64,000 nt of DNA from an uncultured Candidatus Melainabacteria bacterium. Lineage in GTDB: Bacteria; Cyanobacteriota; Vampirovibrionia; Gastranaerophilales; Gastranaerophilaceae. How positions within the stretch are numbered: the first letter of the stretch is position 1; each line of letters starts with the position of its first letter. The stretch lies in the NCBI GenBank assembly GCA_934718275.1, contig CAKUZD010000001.1, forward strand, positions 186,001 through 250,000. Reading direction: 5' to 3'. The position numbers were made by a program, and so were the translations under genes. The notes beneath the pieces are model-generated. The model ran no database searches and was not told where the DNA came from. It was given only the letters and a program-made list of their open reading frames with translations. This document shows positions 9,471 through 18,539 of the stretch, piece by piece.

Positions 9471-10151
9471 ATGGTAAAGGAATGTCATGAAATCAAGTCA
9501 AAAAAATTATTTGACTATGATATTAATTTAGGAAAAATCATAATCGGAACAGATGAAGCCGGGAGGGGATGCGGTGCCGGCGGAGTTTTTGCCGCTGCAG
9601 TATATTTTAATGATTTGTCAAATGATTTAATAAAAAGACTCTCGATTTTAAATGACAGCAAAAAATTATCAAAAAAACATAGGGAAGAAATATTTGATAT
9701 CATAAAATCAGAAACAATAAACTCTATAATTTGTATAGAAGTTGAGGAAATTGAACGAATAAATATATTAAACGCCTCTTTAAAAGCTATGAATTTAGCA
9801 TGCTCCAATGTAATTTCTCGCATACCTGAAGAATTAAGAGAAAAAGAACTACAAGTGCTGGTAGACGGCAATAGGGCAATTCGCAATTTTTCATACCCTC
9901 AAAAGTTCATAATCAAAGGAGACAGCACCTCCGCATCTATAGCGGCTGCAAGCATTTTAGCAAAAGTTAGCCGAGACAGATATATGGATGAACTTGATAG
10001 CAAATACCCTCAATATAAATGGCGAGATAATGCCGGATATTTAACCAAAGAACATATGGCATTAATTGATAAATATGGAATTTCACCACATCACCGCCCG
10101 TCATATTTACGCAAACATTTCGCGAAGCAAGAACAATTAAGCTTATTCTAA
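9471..10151 (+). CDS. rnhB: Ribonuclease HII
   Basis: 226 aa. The catalytic motif GTDEAGRG (two acidic residues) is near residue 26, followed by LNDSKKLSKKHRE, VDGNRAI and a C-terminal ASILAKVSRDRYM with the last active-site acid. It removes RNA from RNA-DNA hybrids, including single ribonucleotides. The first about 20 residues before the core are a short lineage extension. rplS-rbgA-rnhB is a common order in bacteria. Confidence 0.95.
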   Translation: MVKECHEIKSKKLFDYDINLGKIIIGTDEAGRGCGAGGVFAAAVYFNDLSNDLIKRLSILNDSKKLSKKHREEIFDIIKSETINSIICIEVEEIERINILNASLKAMNLACSNVISRIPEELREKELQVLVDGNRAIRNFSYPQKFIIKGDSTSASIAAASILAKVSRDRYMDELDSKYPQYKWRDNAGYLTKEHMALIDKYGISPHHRPSYLRKHFAKQEQLSLF

Positions 10152-10185
10152 AGTCAAATTTCCAAAAACTTATTTTCTTACCTGA

Positions 10186-11844
10186 TTATATATCAAATAA
10201 CTTGTGCAACCTTGTCACAATATCATCTTCATCAAGTTCTTGGGTGATTTTGTTCAAATCTATAGCCATTTGATAATAATTTGCAGCATCATTTATAAAT
10301 CCCATAGCTTGAGAGGCTCTTGCTGCATTAAAGTAAGCTAAAGTGTAATTTGGATTTAATTCAATTGCTGTTTCAAAATATTCTAACGCTTCTTCAGCAT
10401 CACCCAAACCATCTAAATAAAGAATACCTAAATTATTTTGAGCATATTCATTATCAGGATTTAAATCTATTGCTTTATGAAAAGACACAAGCGCTTCTTC
10501 TAAATAATCTTTTTCCCATAATGCAATACCGGCCTTAGAATAAGCTCTGTAATCATCAGGATTAATCATAATTGCATCACAGTAAGCTCTAATAGCGTTA
10601 TCCAAATCGTAAGCCGCCATGTGAACATCCCCCAAAGACAAATATAAACTATAATTATTCGGATCTAATATAATACCTGCCTGATAAGTTGAAACAGCTG
10701 CATCAATATTACCTTTCACCTGAGCATAAACTGTTCCTAACGCTTCACAAACAATTGATGTCCACTCCTTATCGGGATTTATGGTAATTGCTTTTTGATA
10801 ATGTTCAATAGCTTCATCATATAACTGAGCTTTTGAATAAGCATAAGCCAATGAATTATTATAGAACGGATTTTCCGGTTCCCTATCCAATGCCAACTTG
10901 AACGCGCTTATAGAATTAATTTTATCCTCTTTCTTTAAATATAAATGTCCTAATTCATAATAAATTTGAGGCGTATCAATATCAAATTCTAACAATTTTT
11001 CATAACAATCAATTGCTTCATCTGTATTTTCAGGGAAATACGTTTGCAAAACAGTAGCAAGTTTAACCAATACATCTCTATTCAAAGGATTTGCTTCCAA
11101 AACTTTTTTATAACAATCTACTGTTAAATCCATTTCCTTATTTTTTAGAGCCAAATCACCCATTTTATCATAAAAGATTTCTCCATGATTTGTTGAGATA
11201 ACCGCTTGTTTATAAACATTTTCTGCCGTTGGATATAATTTAAATTTTTCTAAAAATTTCCCCACAGTATTGTACGTAAACACAGAAAAATCATCTGACA
11301 TGTTTTTATAGAACATCTTCATTGAAGGTCTGTCCCATGCCAACATTAAACTTCCGGATAAAAAATAATACAAGAAGCTCAAATAGTCAGCGACATTTCC
11401 ATTTTTTGAATTAATTTTCTGTAAAATAGACTGAGAAAGAATTAATCTTGGGCGAGCAGAATTCAAATTATCCATTTTTATTGCAGATTTAAATTCTTGT
11501 TCAGCCGATTTGAAATCCTGAGCCATCCTCATAAAAAAGCCGGTATATAAATGAGCATTAATATTCTTTGGAGCTAAAGATATTGCCGTCTTACATTGTT
11601 CTATCGCAGTATCGAGACTAATTTGACCTTGCTCCCACATTAATGTAGCCAAACGATAATACGCCTCAGGCATAGTCGGATCATATTTCACAGCATCAAT
11701 ATAATATTCTATTGCGTCTTGCAAATCTGAATTTTGTTGACGAATAAGATATTTTTCGTGCGCTATTCTTGCTTTCTCTAGTGATTCTTTTGCTTTATTT
11801 GTATTTGCCGCTTTTATGGGCTGTAGTAACATTTGTTCTGACAT
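10186..11844 (-). CDS. Tetratricopeptide-repeat protein
   Basis: 552 aa from ATG at 11844, with GGAG 8 nt upstream. More than ten TPR units cover nearly the whole chain, with typical spacings such as NPDDYRAYSKAGIALWEK and NPDNEYAQNNLGILY. No enzyme domain, signal peptide or membrane segment is visible, so it is probably a cytosolic scaffold for protein contacts. The partner is unknown. It stands divergent from mnmG. Confidence 0.85.
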   Translation of the reverse strand: MSEQMLLQPIKAANTNKAKESLEKARIAHEKYLIRQQNSDLQDAIEYYIDAVKYDPTMPEAYYRLATLMWEQGQISLDTAIEQCKTAISLAPKNINAHLYTGFFMRMAQDFKSAEQEFKSAIKMDNLNSARPRLILSQSILQKINSKNGNVADYLSFLYYFLSGSLMLAWDRPSMKMFYKNMSDDFSVFTYNTVGKFLEKFKLYPTAENVYKQAVISTNHGEIFYDKMGDLALKNKEMDLTVDCYKKVLEANPLNRDVLVKLATVLQTYFPENTDEAIDCYEKLLEFDIDTPQIYYELGHLYLKKEDKINSISAFKLALDREPENPFYNNSLAYAYSKAQLYDEAIEHYQKAITINPDKEWTSIVCEALGTVYAQVKGNIDAAVSTYQAGIILDPNNYSLYLSLGDVHMAAYDLDNAIRAYCDAIMINPDDYRAYSKAGIALWEKDYLEEALVSFHKAIDLNPDNEYAQNNLGILYLDGLGDAEEALEYFETAIELNPNYTLAYFNAARASQAMGFINDAANYYQMAIDLNKITQELDEDDIVTRLHKLFDI

Positions 11845-11998
11845 CAATGAGCTCCAATAAGATGTGTGTCTATTAATATATTTCCTCTAACGATATAACC
11901 AATTTTAATCTTTAGTAAATTGAAATAATATCATCCACATGGAGGAGATAAACTTTTTTTGTATTATAATTATGTTGTAAAGATTAGGAATATGAAAA

Positions 11999-13882
11999 AT
12001 GAATTACCTCAATAACAAATATGACATAATTGTAGTTGGTGCCGGACATGCAGGGTGTGAAGCTGCCATTTCTTGTGCCAAACTTGGAGCAAAAGTTTTA
12101 CTTTCAACATTAAATGTTGACCATATAGCATTAATGCCTTGTAATCCGGCTGTTGGCGGCCCGGCAAAATCTACACTTGTTCGCGAGATTGATGCATTGG
12201 GCGGTGTAATGGGGGAAGCTGCAGATGCGACATATATACAAATGAAAATGCTAAATTCATCCAAAGGTCCTGCTGTTCGAGCACTTCGCGCTCAATCAGA
12301 CAAACAACAATATATGAATTACATGCGCAACATTATCGAACATAACGAAAATATCTATTTAAGACAAGCTTGCATAACAGATTTATTAGTTGAAAACGAT
12401 AGGATTGTCGGAGCAGTTGATGAATTTGGAATAGAATACTCTGCAGGTGCTGTTGTTTTAACAACAGGAACATCACTTAACGGAAGAATTTTTGTTGGAC
12501 TCCGCTCATATAGTGCGGGCAGAATGGGAGAAAAAGCCGCTTATGGTTTATCGGAATCTTTAATTAAGCATGGTATAAATATAAAAAAATTAAAAACAGG
12601 AACTCCTCCAAGAGTTGATAAAAGAACTATTGATTATTCTAAAATGACTATTCAACCGGGGGATGAGACATTACATTTTTATTCATTCAAACCTAATCGC
12701 CCTGTCAGACCACAATACCCTTGTTATTTAACAAGAACAAACGAAGAAACTCATGAAATTATCAGAGCTAATTTAGATAAATCACCTATGTTTAAAGGTT
12801 TAATTCAAGGGGTTGGACCTCGTTATTGTCCTTCAATTGAAGATAAAGTTGTTAGATTTAGTGAGAACCCATCACATCATATTTTTATCGAACCTGAAGG
12901 GCTTGGAACTTATGAAGTTTACATTCAGGGATTTTCCAGTAGCTTACCGGCAGAAGTTCAAGTCAAAATGCTTAGAACTCTCCCGGGGTTAGAACAAGCA
13001 CATGTAATAAAACCTGCTTATGCCGTAGAATATGATTATGTTCCGGCTGTACAAACAACACACTCATTAATGTCTAAAAAGATTAAAGGTTTGTTCTTTG
13101 GCGGACAAATTAATGGAACAAGCGGATACGAAGAAGCTGCTGCTCAAGGCTTAATTGCGGGGATTAACGCGTATAACTACTTAAATAATTCAGAATTATT
13201 AGAACTTTCAAGAAGTTCTTCATATATCGGAACTTTGATTGATGATTTAGTAACAAAAGACATTCAAGATCCTTACAGAATGTTGACATCTCGTTCAGAG
13301 TACAGATTATTGTTAAGACAAGATAACGCTGACACAAGATTAACACCAATCGGTAAAAAAATCGGTTTAGTTGATGATACTCAATACAAAGTTTTTACCG
13401 ATAAACAAGAAGCAATTGAGCGTGAAATCCTTAGAATTAAAGAGGCAAAAATTTCCGCGACAGACGAAGTTAATTCTGTTTTAGCTAAAGTTGGTCAAAG
13501 TATTGATAGAGGAATTAAGATTTCAGAACTATTAAAACGCCCTGACATTGATTACACTATTATAAAAGAAATTGATGAGGAAACTCGTAATTTAAATATT
13601 CCGTTCGATGTTAGCGAACAAGTGGAAATTTTGACAAAATACGATGGGTACTTAAAACGCCAGGAACAACAGGTTAAAGAGGCAGGCAAATTAGACAAAT
13701 TCAAAATTCCTGATAATATAGATTATTCAAAAATCGAACATATTTCATCAGAAACAAAAGATAAATTATCAAAAATCAGACCAAAAACATTAGCCCAAGC
13801 TTCTCGTATAGGTGGGGTAAAACCGGCAGACATTTCAATATTAATGGTAATGTTAGAAAAACACCAAATTGCAAAATTATAA
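11999..13882 (+). CDS. mnmG: tRNA uridine-5-carboxymethylaminomethyl modification enzyme MnmG (GidA)
   Basis: 627 aa, full length. FAD-binding GAGHAGCEAA at the N-terminus, PCNPAVGGPAKS, the central GLFFGGQINGTSGYEEAAAQG and the C-terminal helical tail for MnmE contact. With MnmE it modifies the wobble uridine of several tRNAs, using FAD and tetrahydrofolate. No mnmE or rsmG neighbour is present. Confidence 0.97.
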   Translation: MNYLNNKYDIIVVGAGHAGCEAAISCAKLGAKVLLSTLNVDHIALMPCNPAVGGPAKSTLVREIDALGGVMGEAADATYIQMKMLNSSKGPAVRALRAQSDKQQYMNYMRNIIEHNENIYLRQACITDLLVENDRIVGAVDEFGIEYSAGAVVLTTGTSLNGRIFVGLRSYSAGRMGEKAAYGLSESLIKHGINIKKLKTGTPPRVDKRTIDYSKMTIQPGDETLHFYSFKPNRPVRPQYPCYLTRTNEETHEIIRANLDKSPMFKGLIQGVGPRYCPSIEDKVVRFSENPSHHIFIEPEGLGTYEVYIQGFSSSLPAEVQVKMLRTLPGLEQAHVIKPAYAVEYDYVPAVQTTHSLMSKKIKGLFFGGQINGTSGYEEAAAQGLIAGINAYNYLNNSELLELSRSSSYIGTLIDDLVTKDIQDPYRMLTSRSEYRLLLRQDNADTRLTPIGKKIGLVDDTQYKVFTDKQEAIEREILRIKEAKISATDEVNSVLAKVGQSIDRGIKISELLKRPDIDYTIIKEIDEETRNLNIPFDVSEQVEILTKYDGYLKRQEQQVKEAGKLDKFKIPDNIDYSKIEHISSETKDKLSKIRPKTLAQASRIGGVKPADISILMVMLEKHQIAKL

Positions 13883-13909
13883 ATCTTTATTTAATTTCCA
13901 ATCCTTGAA

Positions 13910-14179
13910 TTAAGCTGAAACGTCTAGCTTTTCCTTCTTATGATAAGAAATATTATTCTTTTCCATAACAGCTTCAAAGGCTTTGTCTTTCTGCGGTTTT
14001 ACATTAATATCCACATCTCCGTACACACCGTTATTGCGAATTTTATTAAATGTACTTCGAGGAGAATTAACCCAAAAATTATTCATTAGCGCACCTAAAG
14101 TAAAAACTTGCCTTTTTGACTGCGCTGAACTCGTATCTACAGTATAAGTACTTTGAAAAGAAATTGAAGAAATTTTCAT
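13910..14179 (-). CDS. Small hypothetical protein with lineage-type N-terminus
   Basis: 89 aa from ATG at 14179; an in-frame upstream ATG exists, but MKISSISFQS fits the N-terminal pattern of other unknown proteins of the window. The rest is polar (NNFWVNSPRSTFNKIRNNG, then KPQKDKAFEAVMEKN). No known domain. No clear ribosome site could be seen, so both the start and the gene itself are less certain. Confidence 0.5.
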   Translation of the reverse strand: MKISSISFQSTYTVDTSSAQSKRQVFTLGALMNNFWVNSPRSTFNKIRNNGVYGDVDINVKPQKDKAFEAVMEKNNISYHKKEKLDVSA

Positions 14180-14320
14180 GCCATAATAAAAACATAAAAA
14201 AATATTTTTTGCCATCAAAAAATTAATAAAATCAGATATTTAAAATTTTATCACAACATTACTTTTGTTGGCGAGAGACACGAGCCCTACAAATAAGAGT
14301 CCCTTTTAGGGTAAAACATA

Positions 14321-14344
14321 AAATTTTGAGTAGCTCAAAAATTT
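14321..14344 (-). terminator. Hairpin downstream of tRNA-Gln
   Basis: Stem 14321-14330 with 14334-14344 and a 3-nt loop. On the minus strand it lies about 55 nt past the tRNA 3' end, with a T-rich stem side. It is the likely terminator of the tRNA transcript, although the T-run after it is weak. Confidence 0.4.
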
Positions 14345-14398
14345 CTTGTAGTTTGAAAAAGCTTATTTTGACTCGACTTGGCAATAAACAAGAAAAAA

Positions 14399-14469
14399 TT
14401 CCCAGAGATGGATTCGAACCACCGTTGAAAGATCCAGAGTCTTTAGTCCTGCCGCTAGACGATCTGGGA
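14399..14469 (-). tRNA. tRNA-Gln (anticodon CTG)
   Basis: Acceptor TCCCAGA pairs with TCTGGGA, discriminator A. Anticodon loop CTCTGGA gives CTG (reads CAG). T-arm has GGTTCGAATCC. 71 nt, CCA not encoded. Confidence 0.9.
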
Positions 14470-14681
14470 ATACCGCCACATTAATTCTATTGCAAAAATA
14501 AAATAATGCAACGTGAATAGCAAATTTTTTATATTTACTGTTTTAATATATACATGGTACAAATTTCCGGTATTAAAAATATTAATTTATGTGAAAATGG
14601 CTAAGAAATGGGGGCAAAAGAGAAAACGTACCTTTTGTTATTGGGCAAATGTTTTTACCCAAAGAAAATATTTCTCATTGT

Positions 14682-15353
14682 TTAAATTACGGCAAAATTT
14701 AGCTTACTATCTAACGGAATAGGCACAAGTCTACTATAAAACTTGTATTCATTATAAGTTTTTGGCAGATTATTCCAATATCTGTATATTACTTTTCCCT
14801 CTGCTGTCAATTTTTCAACCAATTTATCTGCTGTAGAAATATTTGGAGCTAAGTAAGGATAACAAAATGGAATACAGTTTTCTTTTATATTAATATCCAA
14901 TTGATTGGTCTCTCTAAATAATCTATGATACTTCATAAAACTCTCATATCTTTGATTATTTTCTGTCACAAAACCTTTCCCTTCTCCTATCCATAAATAT
15001 GCACCGTCAGGAACAGGCAAAAACTTTTTGGCTGAATTAAAACTTGCAAATCCTTTAGGTTTTGAATAATAAGCATGAGCATTATCAACAATTAACTTTG
15101 AATATATTTTTACAAGTTTATCAACATTATTATCACAAATCCCAAAATAATTCGGGTATAAAATATAAGCATCTTTTGGGAAATTTTGCTGCGGAAAGAA
15201 CTTATCATCAATGTGATAAAATAGAGGTTTACAACCTTCTAAAAACACCGTATGTCGCATTACATCACAAAGATAATATGGCATGTATATTTCTTTTATT
15301 TCATACGTTTTAATTAAATATCGAAACGCATCTCGCGCAAAATGAAACTTCAT
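14682..15353 (-). CDS. Short DegT/DnrJ/EryC1-like PLP protein
   Basis: 223 aa. Residues DNAHAYYS correspond to the PLP-binding Asp-x-Ala-His of the DegT aminotransferase family, and about 15 residues on NSAKKFLPVPDGAYLW matches the segment with the Schiff-base lysine. Family members are usually about 350-400 aa, so this chain is short at the C-terminus and may lack part of the small domain. Some DegT-like proteins with this PVPDG variant occur in sugar or glycolipid loci, but no such locus is next to it. Activity and substrate are not established. Confidence 0.6.
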   Translation of the reverse strand: MKFHFARDAFRYLIKTYEIKEIYMPYYLCDVMRHTVFLEGCKPLFYHIDDKFFPQQNFPKDAYILYPNYFGICDNNVDKLVKIYSKLIVDNAHAYYSKPKGFASFNSAKKFLPVPDGAYLWIGEGKGFVTENNQRYESFMKYHRLFRETNQLDINIKENCIPFCYPYLAPNISTADKLVEKLTAEGKVIYRYWNNLPKTYNEYKFYSRLVPIPLDSKLNFAVI

Positions 15354-15475
15354 AACAAGAATTATATCAAAAATCTATTTTATTTTTTACAAAATTTAAC
15401 AAGCCTGCCAAAATAATAAAGTTTTTTAACAAATTAACCGATATCTGAATTAACAAAAGACTTAGGGTGTATCTT

Positions 15476-15871
15476 ATGGCAATAGACGGAATAGCAAGTT
15501 TTTCTTCATTCCACGTTTGTTCTAACAATGGAACAGATGCTGAATGGGAACGTATTTTGAGACGCTTAAAAGAATATGGCGTAAAAACCACTGGTAGCAA
15601 AGCTAACGATTTAGCTAAACTACGAGATATTGAAATGCAAGAAATGAAAACATTAACAGCTCCGTCATGCAAGTTTTTAACGATTAGTAAAAGCGAACAA
15701 GAAAAATTTTTTGCACATAAAAAAGAAATTAAGCAAAATATGCAAATAAAACAAGAAAAAAACAACAAAAATATTAGCACTGAAAAACATGAAAAAACAG
15801 AAAAAGCTATAAACGCTTTAGGGGAACAAATTTATCTTGCAATAAAAATGAAAAATAAAAAAATATTATAA
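15476..15871 (+). CDS. Hypothetical protein, basic helical C-terminus
   Basis: 131 aa from ATG at 15476 (AGGG upstream); a GTG three codons earlier is possible. The N-terminal half (MAIDGIASFSSF, then NGTDAEWERILRRLKEYGVK) looks globular. The C-terminal half is a lysine/glutamine-rich helix. It is not recognised. It stands alone, 77 bp before the large unknown gene on the same strand. Confidence 0.6.
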   Translation: MAIDGIASFSSFHVCSNNGTDAEWERILRRLKEYGVKTTGSKANDLAKLRDIEMQEMKTLTAPSCKFLTISKSEQEKFFAHKKEIKQNMQIKQEKNNKNISTEKHEKTEKAINALGEQIYLAIKMKNKKIL

Positions 15872-15947
15872 TGTAAAAACTTCTTTACAAATTCGCAAAA
15901 AATAAATATTATGCTTTTTATCTATCTAGCAGAGGATTATAAAAAGC

Positions 15948-18335
15948 ATGAAAATAACATTTACTCCATTGAAATTTAATAGAATAGAAAATAATCAGTA
16001 TAATTTAACAAATCAAACTTCTACAAAAAATTCAGAAACACATAATTATAAACTTCAGAAACTGTCAGGGACAGAAGTTCCTTTCGGAGCTATTCATGGC
16101 ATAAAACCGAACAAAATTGATAATATAATCGATGAAAAAATAAAATTATCTCGAATAATAAGAGTTTTACAAGACGAAATAAAAAAATTAAATCTGGAAG
16201 AAATAGCATACGAACTATATAGAAGTAAAATACAAGAAGCCAAGTCTAAAGGTGCAAATCTTTTGATGGAATGGTTTGAAAAAAATCCTTTAGGAAGAAA
16301 AGAAGATGCTATTGACACGGTAATGTATAAATTACAAGACTATTTTGTAAGTATAGCTCTATGGATACAGAAAGAAGCTCCTAAAATCCAAGAAAAAAGA
16401 ATGGCGCAAGACAAAAACGATTATAATTTATTAAATAAATTATATACAGCTGTCGCAAATGACGACATGAATTTAGACAATGTCTATAAAAAATATTATT
16501 CGGATTTAAACAAATTATCAACTCTAACAGAAGTAAAACTTAGCTATCCTAAATTAGAGCTACCATCTTCTCCTGAAGAAGAAATTGCTAAAAAAATCGT
16601 AGACACATTTGACAAAAATTTTGTAGAAGATTTATTCAAAAAACTGGATGAAAATTCCAACATGGAAGCTTTTGATATTTTAATGAAAGCTATAAAAGAA
16701 AAAATTGGTCAACTGTCTAAAGACTCCAATATAGATAAAGACTTCTTAACAGAAAAACTTTTAACCAAAACTTATTTACAATTTCTTGAAAAATCAAATG
16801 GCTTAGGAGATGCGATGGATTTGAGTACATTTCCAACACAAGCTAAACCAATAAAAAACATTATTTCTCAAGACGAAAAGCAGTTATTACAAATAAACTA
16901 TGATGCATACGTCATAGATGTTTTGAAACAATTATATGTTGATGGCAAAAAGTTACCTGAAATTAGTTACCAAGAAGGTGATACCGTTTTAAAACCCAAA
17001 ACTTTCAGCAATTCTAAATATAAATTTGAAAAACCGAATGAAAAAATAAAGGACATAATTCGAAAAGCATTAAAAATTAAACAATCTGAAAGAAATTATG
17101 AAAAATTTAACACAGAACAATTTCAAAACAGATTAAAATACTATGGGAATTCAGATATTGCAGAAAATGAAGAAATTTTAGAACGATTAATAGATTTTGA
17201 TTCTTCACAATTTACTTCAGAAGACAAAGAAGCATTAATTCCATTTTTAAGAATTTTGGACGACATAAGTGATGGCAAAATTTCAAAATCTGAAGGTATA
17301 AAATTAATAAATGAACAAAATCTCAAAGCTCATGGGACAAATAAGTTAAATCAGGTAGAGAAAGAAAAATTTGCTAAAGAATTAATTCTTGAAAGAAAAC
17401 AAAAAAACGAATTCAAAAACTATTGTAAGCAATTTGACAACGCTATAGATTTATTATACAAAAACAAATTGGAAGAAGCAGGCACAATTTGTTCTGCATT
17501 TAGACCTCAAAATAACAATGAATCTAAAGAGATTTCAAATAAAATTTTACAAACAATTCAAAAATATACAGTTAATGGAGAAATTACACAATTAAAAAAA
17601 TTAGATACTGAACTAAAAGCATTAAGTAAATATTTTGAACTGAAACTGTATGATAAGAAAAACCCAAAATTAATTGAAGCAGAAAACTTCACAAAAAATT
17701 CTGACGGACTTATAGACGAGGTAAAAGCAGGGCAATATATCATAAATAAAGATATTGTAGATAATTTCCCGACAAGTTTAGGAACATTTACACCGGAATA
17801 TCAAGGAATTGTTTCAACAATTTGCCAGAAATATTCTAAGGAAGAAGCTACCGCGAAATTAATAAAATTAAATAATTACATGTTATTACCTCAAAACGAA
17901 CGTCTGCAAATAACAAAAATCCTTGAACAATTTAATATTTCAGGAGAAAATAACGATAAGGCAATCATAGATACAATTGTCAATGATATTTACGCTAAAA
18001 GTTCAACCGTTATAAAAACATCACTAAATAAAGATAATTCGCTGTTCCAAGACTCTGAAATTTTACCAAGCGCGAAAGAAGCCATAATAAAAGATAAAAA
18101 ATTTCCTTTGTGTTTAGAATATTTTGAAGCATTTGAACGCTCAATGACTCATGCAGGACAGTCAAAAGAAGATGACGGGATTCAAATAATCGGATCAAAT
18201 AATAATGCATTAAGAAAATTATATAAACAAGAAGTTAAAATTTCGAAAGATGAAAGATTATATTCAACCAATGGTGACTACAAATTTGATGTATACAAAC
18301 CCGGACTACATAAAAGTAAAGTAACAAAAGCATAA
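15948..18335 (+). CDS. Large helical protein of unknown function
   Basis: 795 aa, Lys/Glu/Ile-rich and predicted largely alpha-helical, with no membrane segment, signal peptide or nucleotide-binding motif. It starts MKITFTPLKFNRIENNQYN after a GAGG ribosome site, and the N-terminal about 50 residues are low complexity, like other unknown proteins here. Not recognised. The length and helical content would fit a structural or secreted lineage protein; this is inference only. Confidence 0.7.
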   Translation: MKITFTPLKFNRIENNQYNLTNQTSTKNSETHNYKLQKLSGTEVPFGAIHGIKPNKIDNIIDEKIKLSRIIRVLQDEIKKLNLEEIAYELYRSKIQEAKSKGANLLMEWFEKNPLGRKEDAIDTVMYKLQDYFVSIALWIQKEAPKIQEKRMAQDKNDYNLLNKLYTAVANDDMNLDNVYKKYYSDLNKLSTLTEVKLSYPKLELPSSPEEEIAKKIVDTFDKNFVEDLFKKLDENSNMEAFDILMKAIKEKIGQLSKDSNIDKDFLTEKLLTKTYLQFLEKSNGLGDAMDLSTFPTQAKPIKNIISQDEKQLLQINYDAYVIDVLKQLYVDGKKLPEISYQEGDTVLKPKTFSNSKYKFEKPNEKIKDIIRKALKIKQSERNYEKFNTEQFQNRLKYYGNSDIAENEEILERLIDFDSSQFTSEDKEALIPFLRILDDISDGKISKSEGIKLINEQNLKAHGTNKLNQVEKEKFAKELILERKQKNEFKNYCKQFDNAIDLLYKNKLEEAGTICSAFRPQNNNESKEISNKILQTIQKYTVNGEITQLKKLDTELKALSKYFELKLYDKKNPKLIEAENFTKNSDGLIDEVKAGQYIINKDIVDNFPTSLGTFTPEYQGIVSTICQKYSKEEATAKLIKLNNYMLLPQNERLQITKILEQFNISGENNDKAIIDTIVNDIYAKSSTVIKTSLNKDNSLFQDSEILPSAKEAIIKDKKFPLCLEYFEAFERSMTHAGQSKEDDGIQIIGSNNNALRKLYKQEVKISKDERLYSTNGDYKFDVYKPGLHKSKVTKA

Positions 18336-18539
18336 ATGTTATAAACAGATTTTTTAGGAATTATTAAATTATCTTACCAAATATAAAAAAGGTAATATGT
18401 TTTATCCTGACAAAATTAAAGAAATAATAATACCTAAGTCGCATTTTGTCAATCATTGAAATGCAATGTTTTTGGAGGAAAAGTTTACCGAGAATAATTT
18501 AAAAATGCTAAAATTCATATTTTAAAGCGATTTGATTTT

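Noticed and set aside
14513..14722. 69-codon open frame on plus near tRNA-Gln
   Set aside because: No ribosome site, overlaps the end of the DegT-like gene on the other strand, and the composition is not protein-like.
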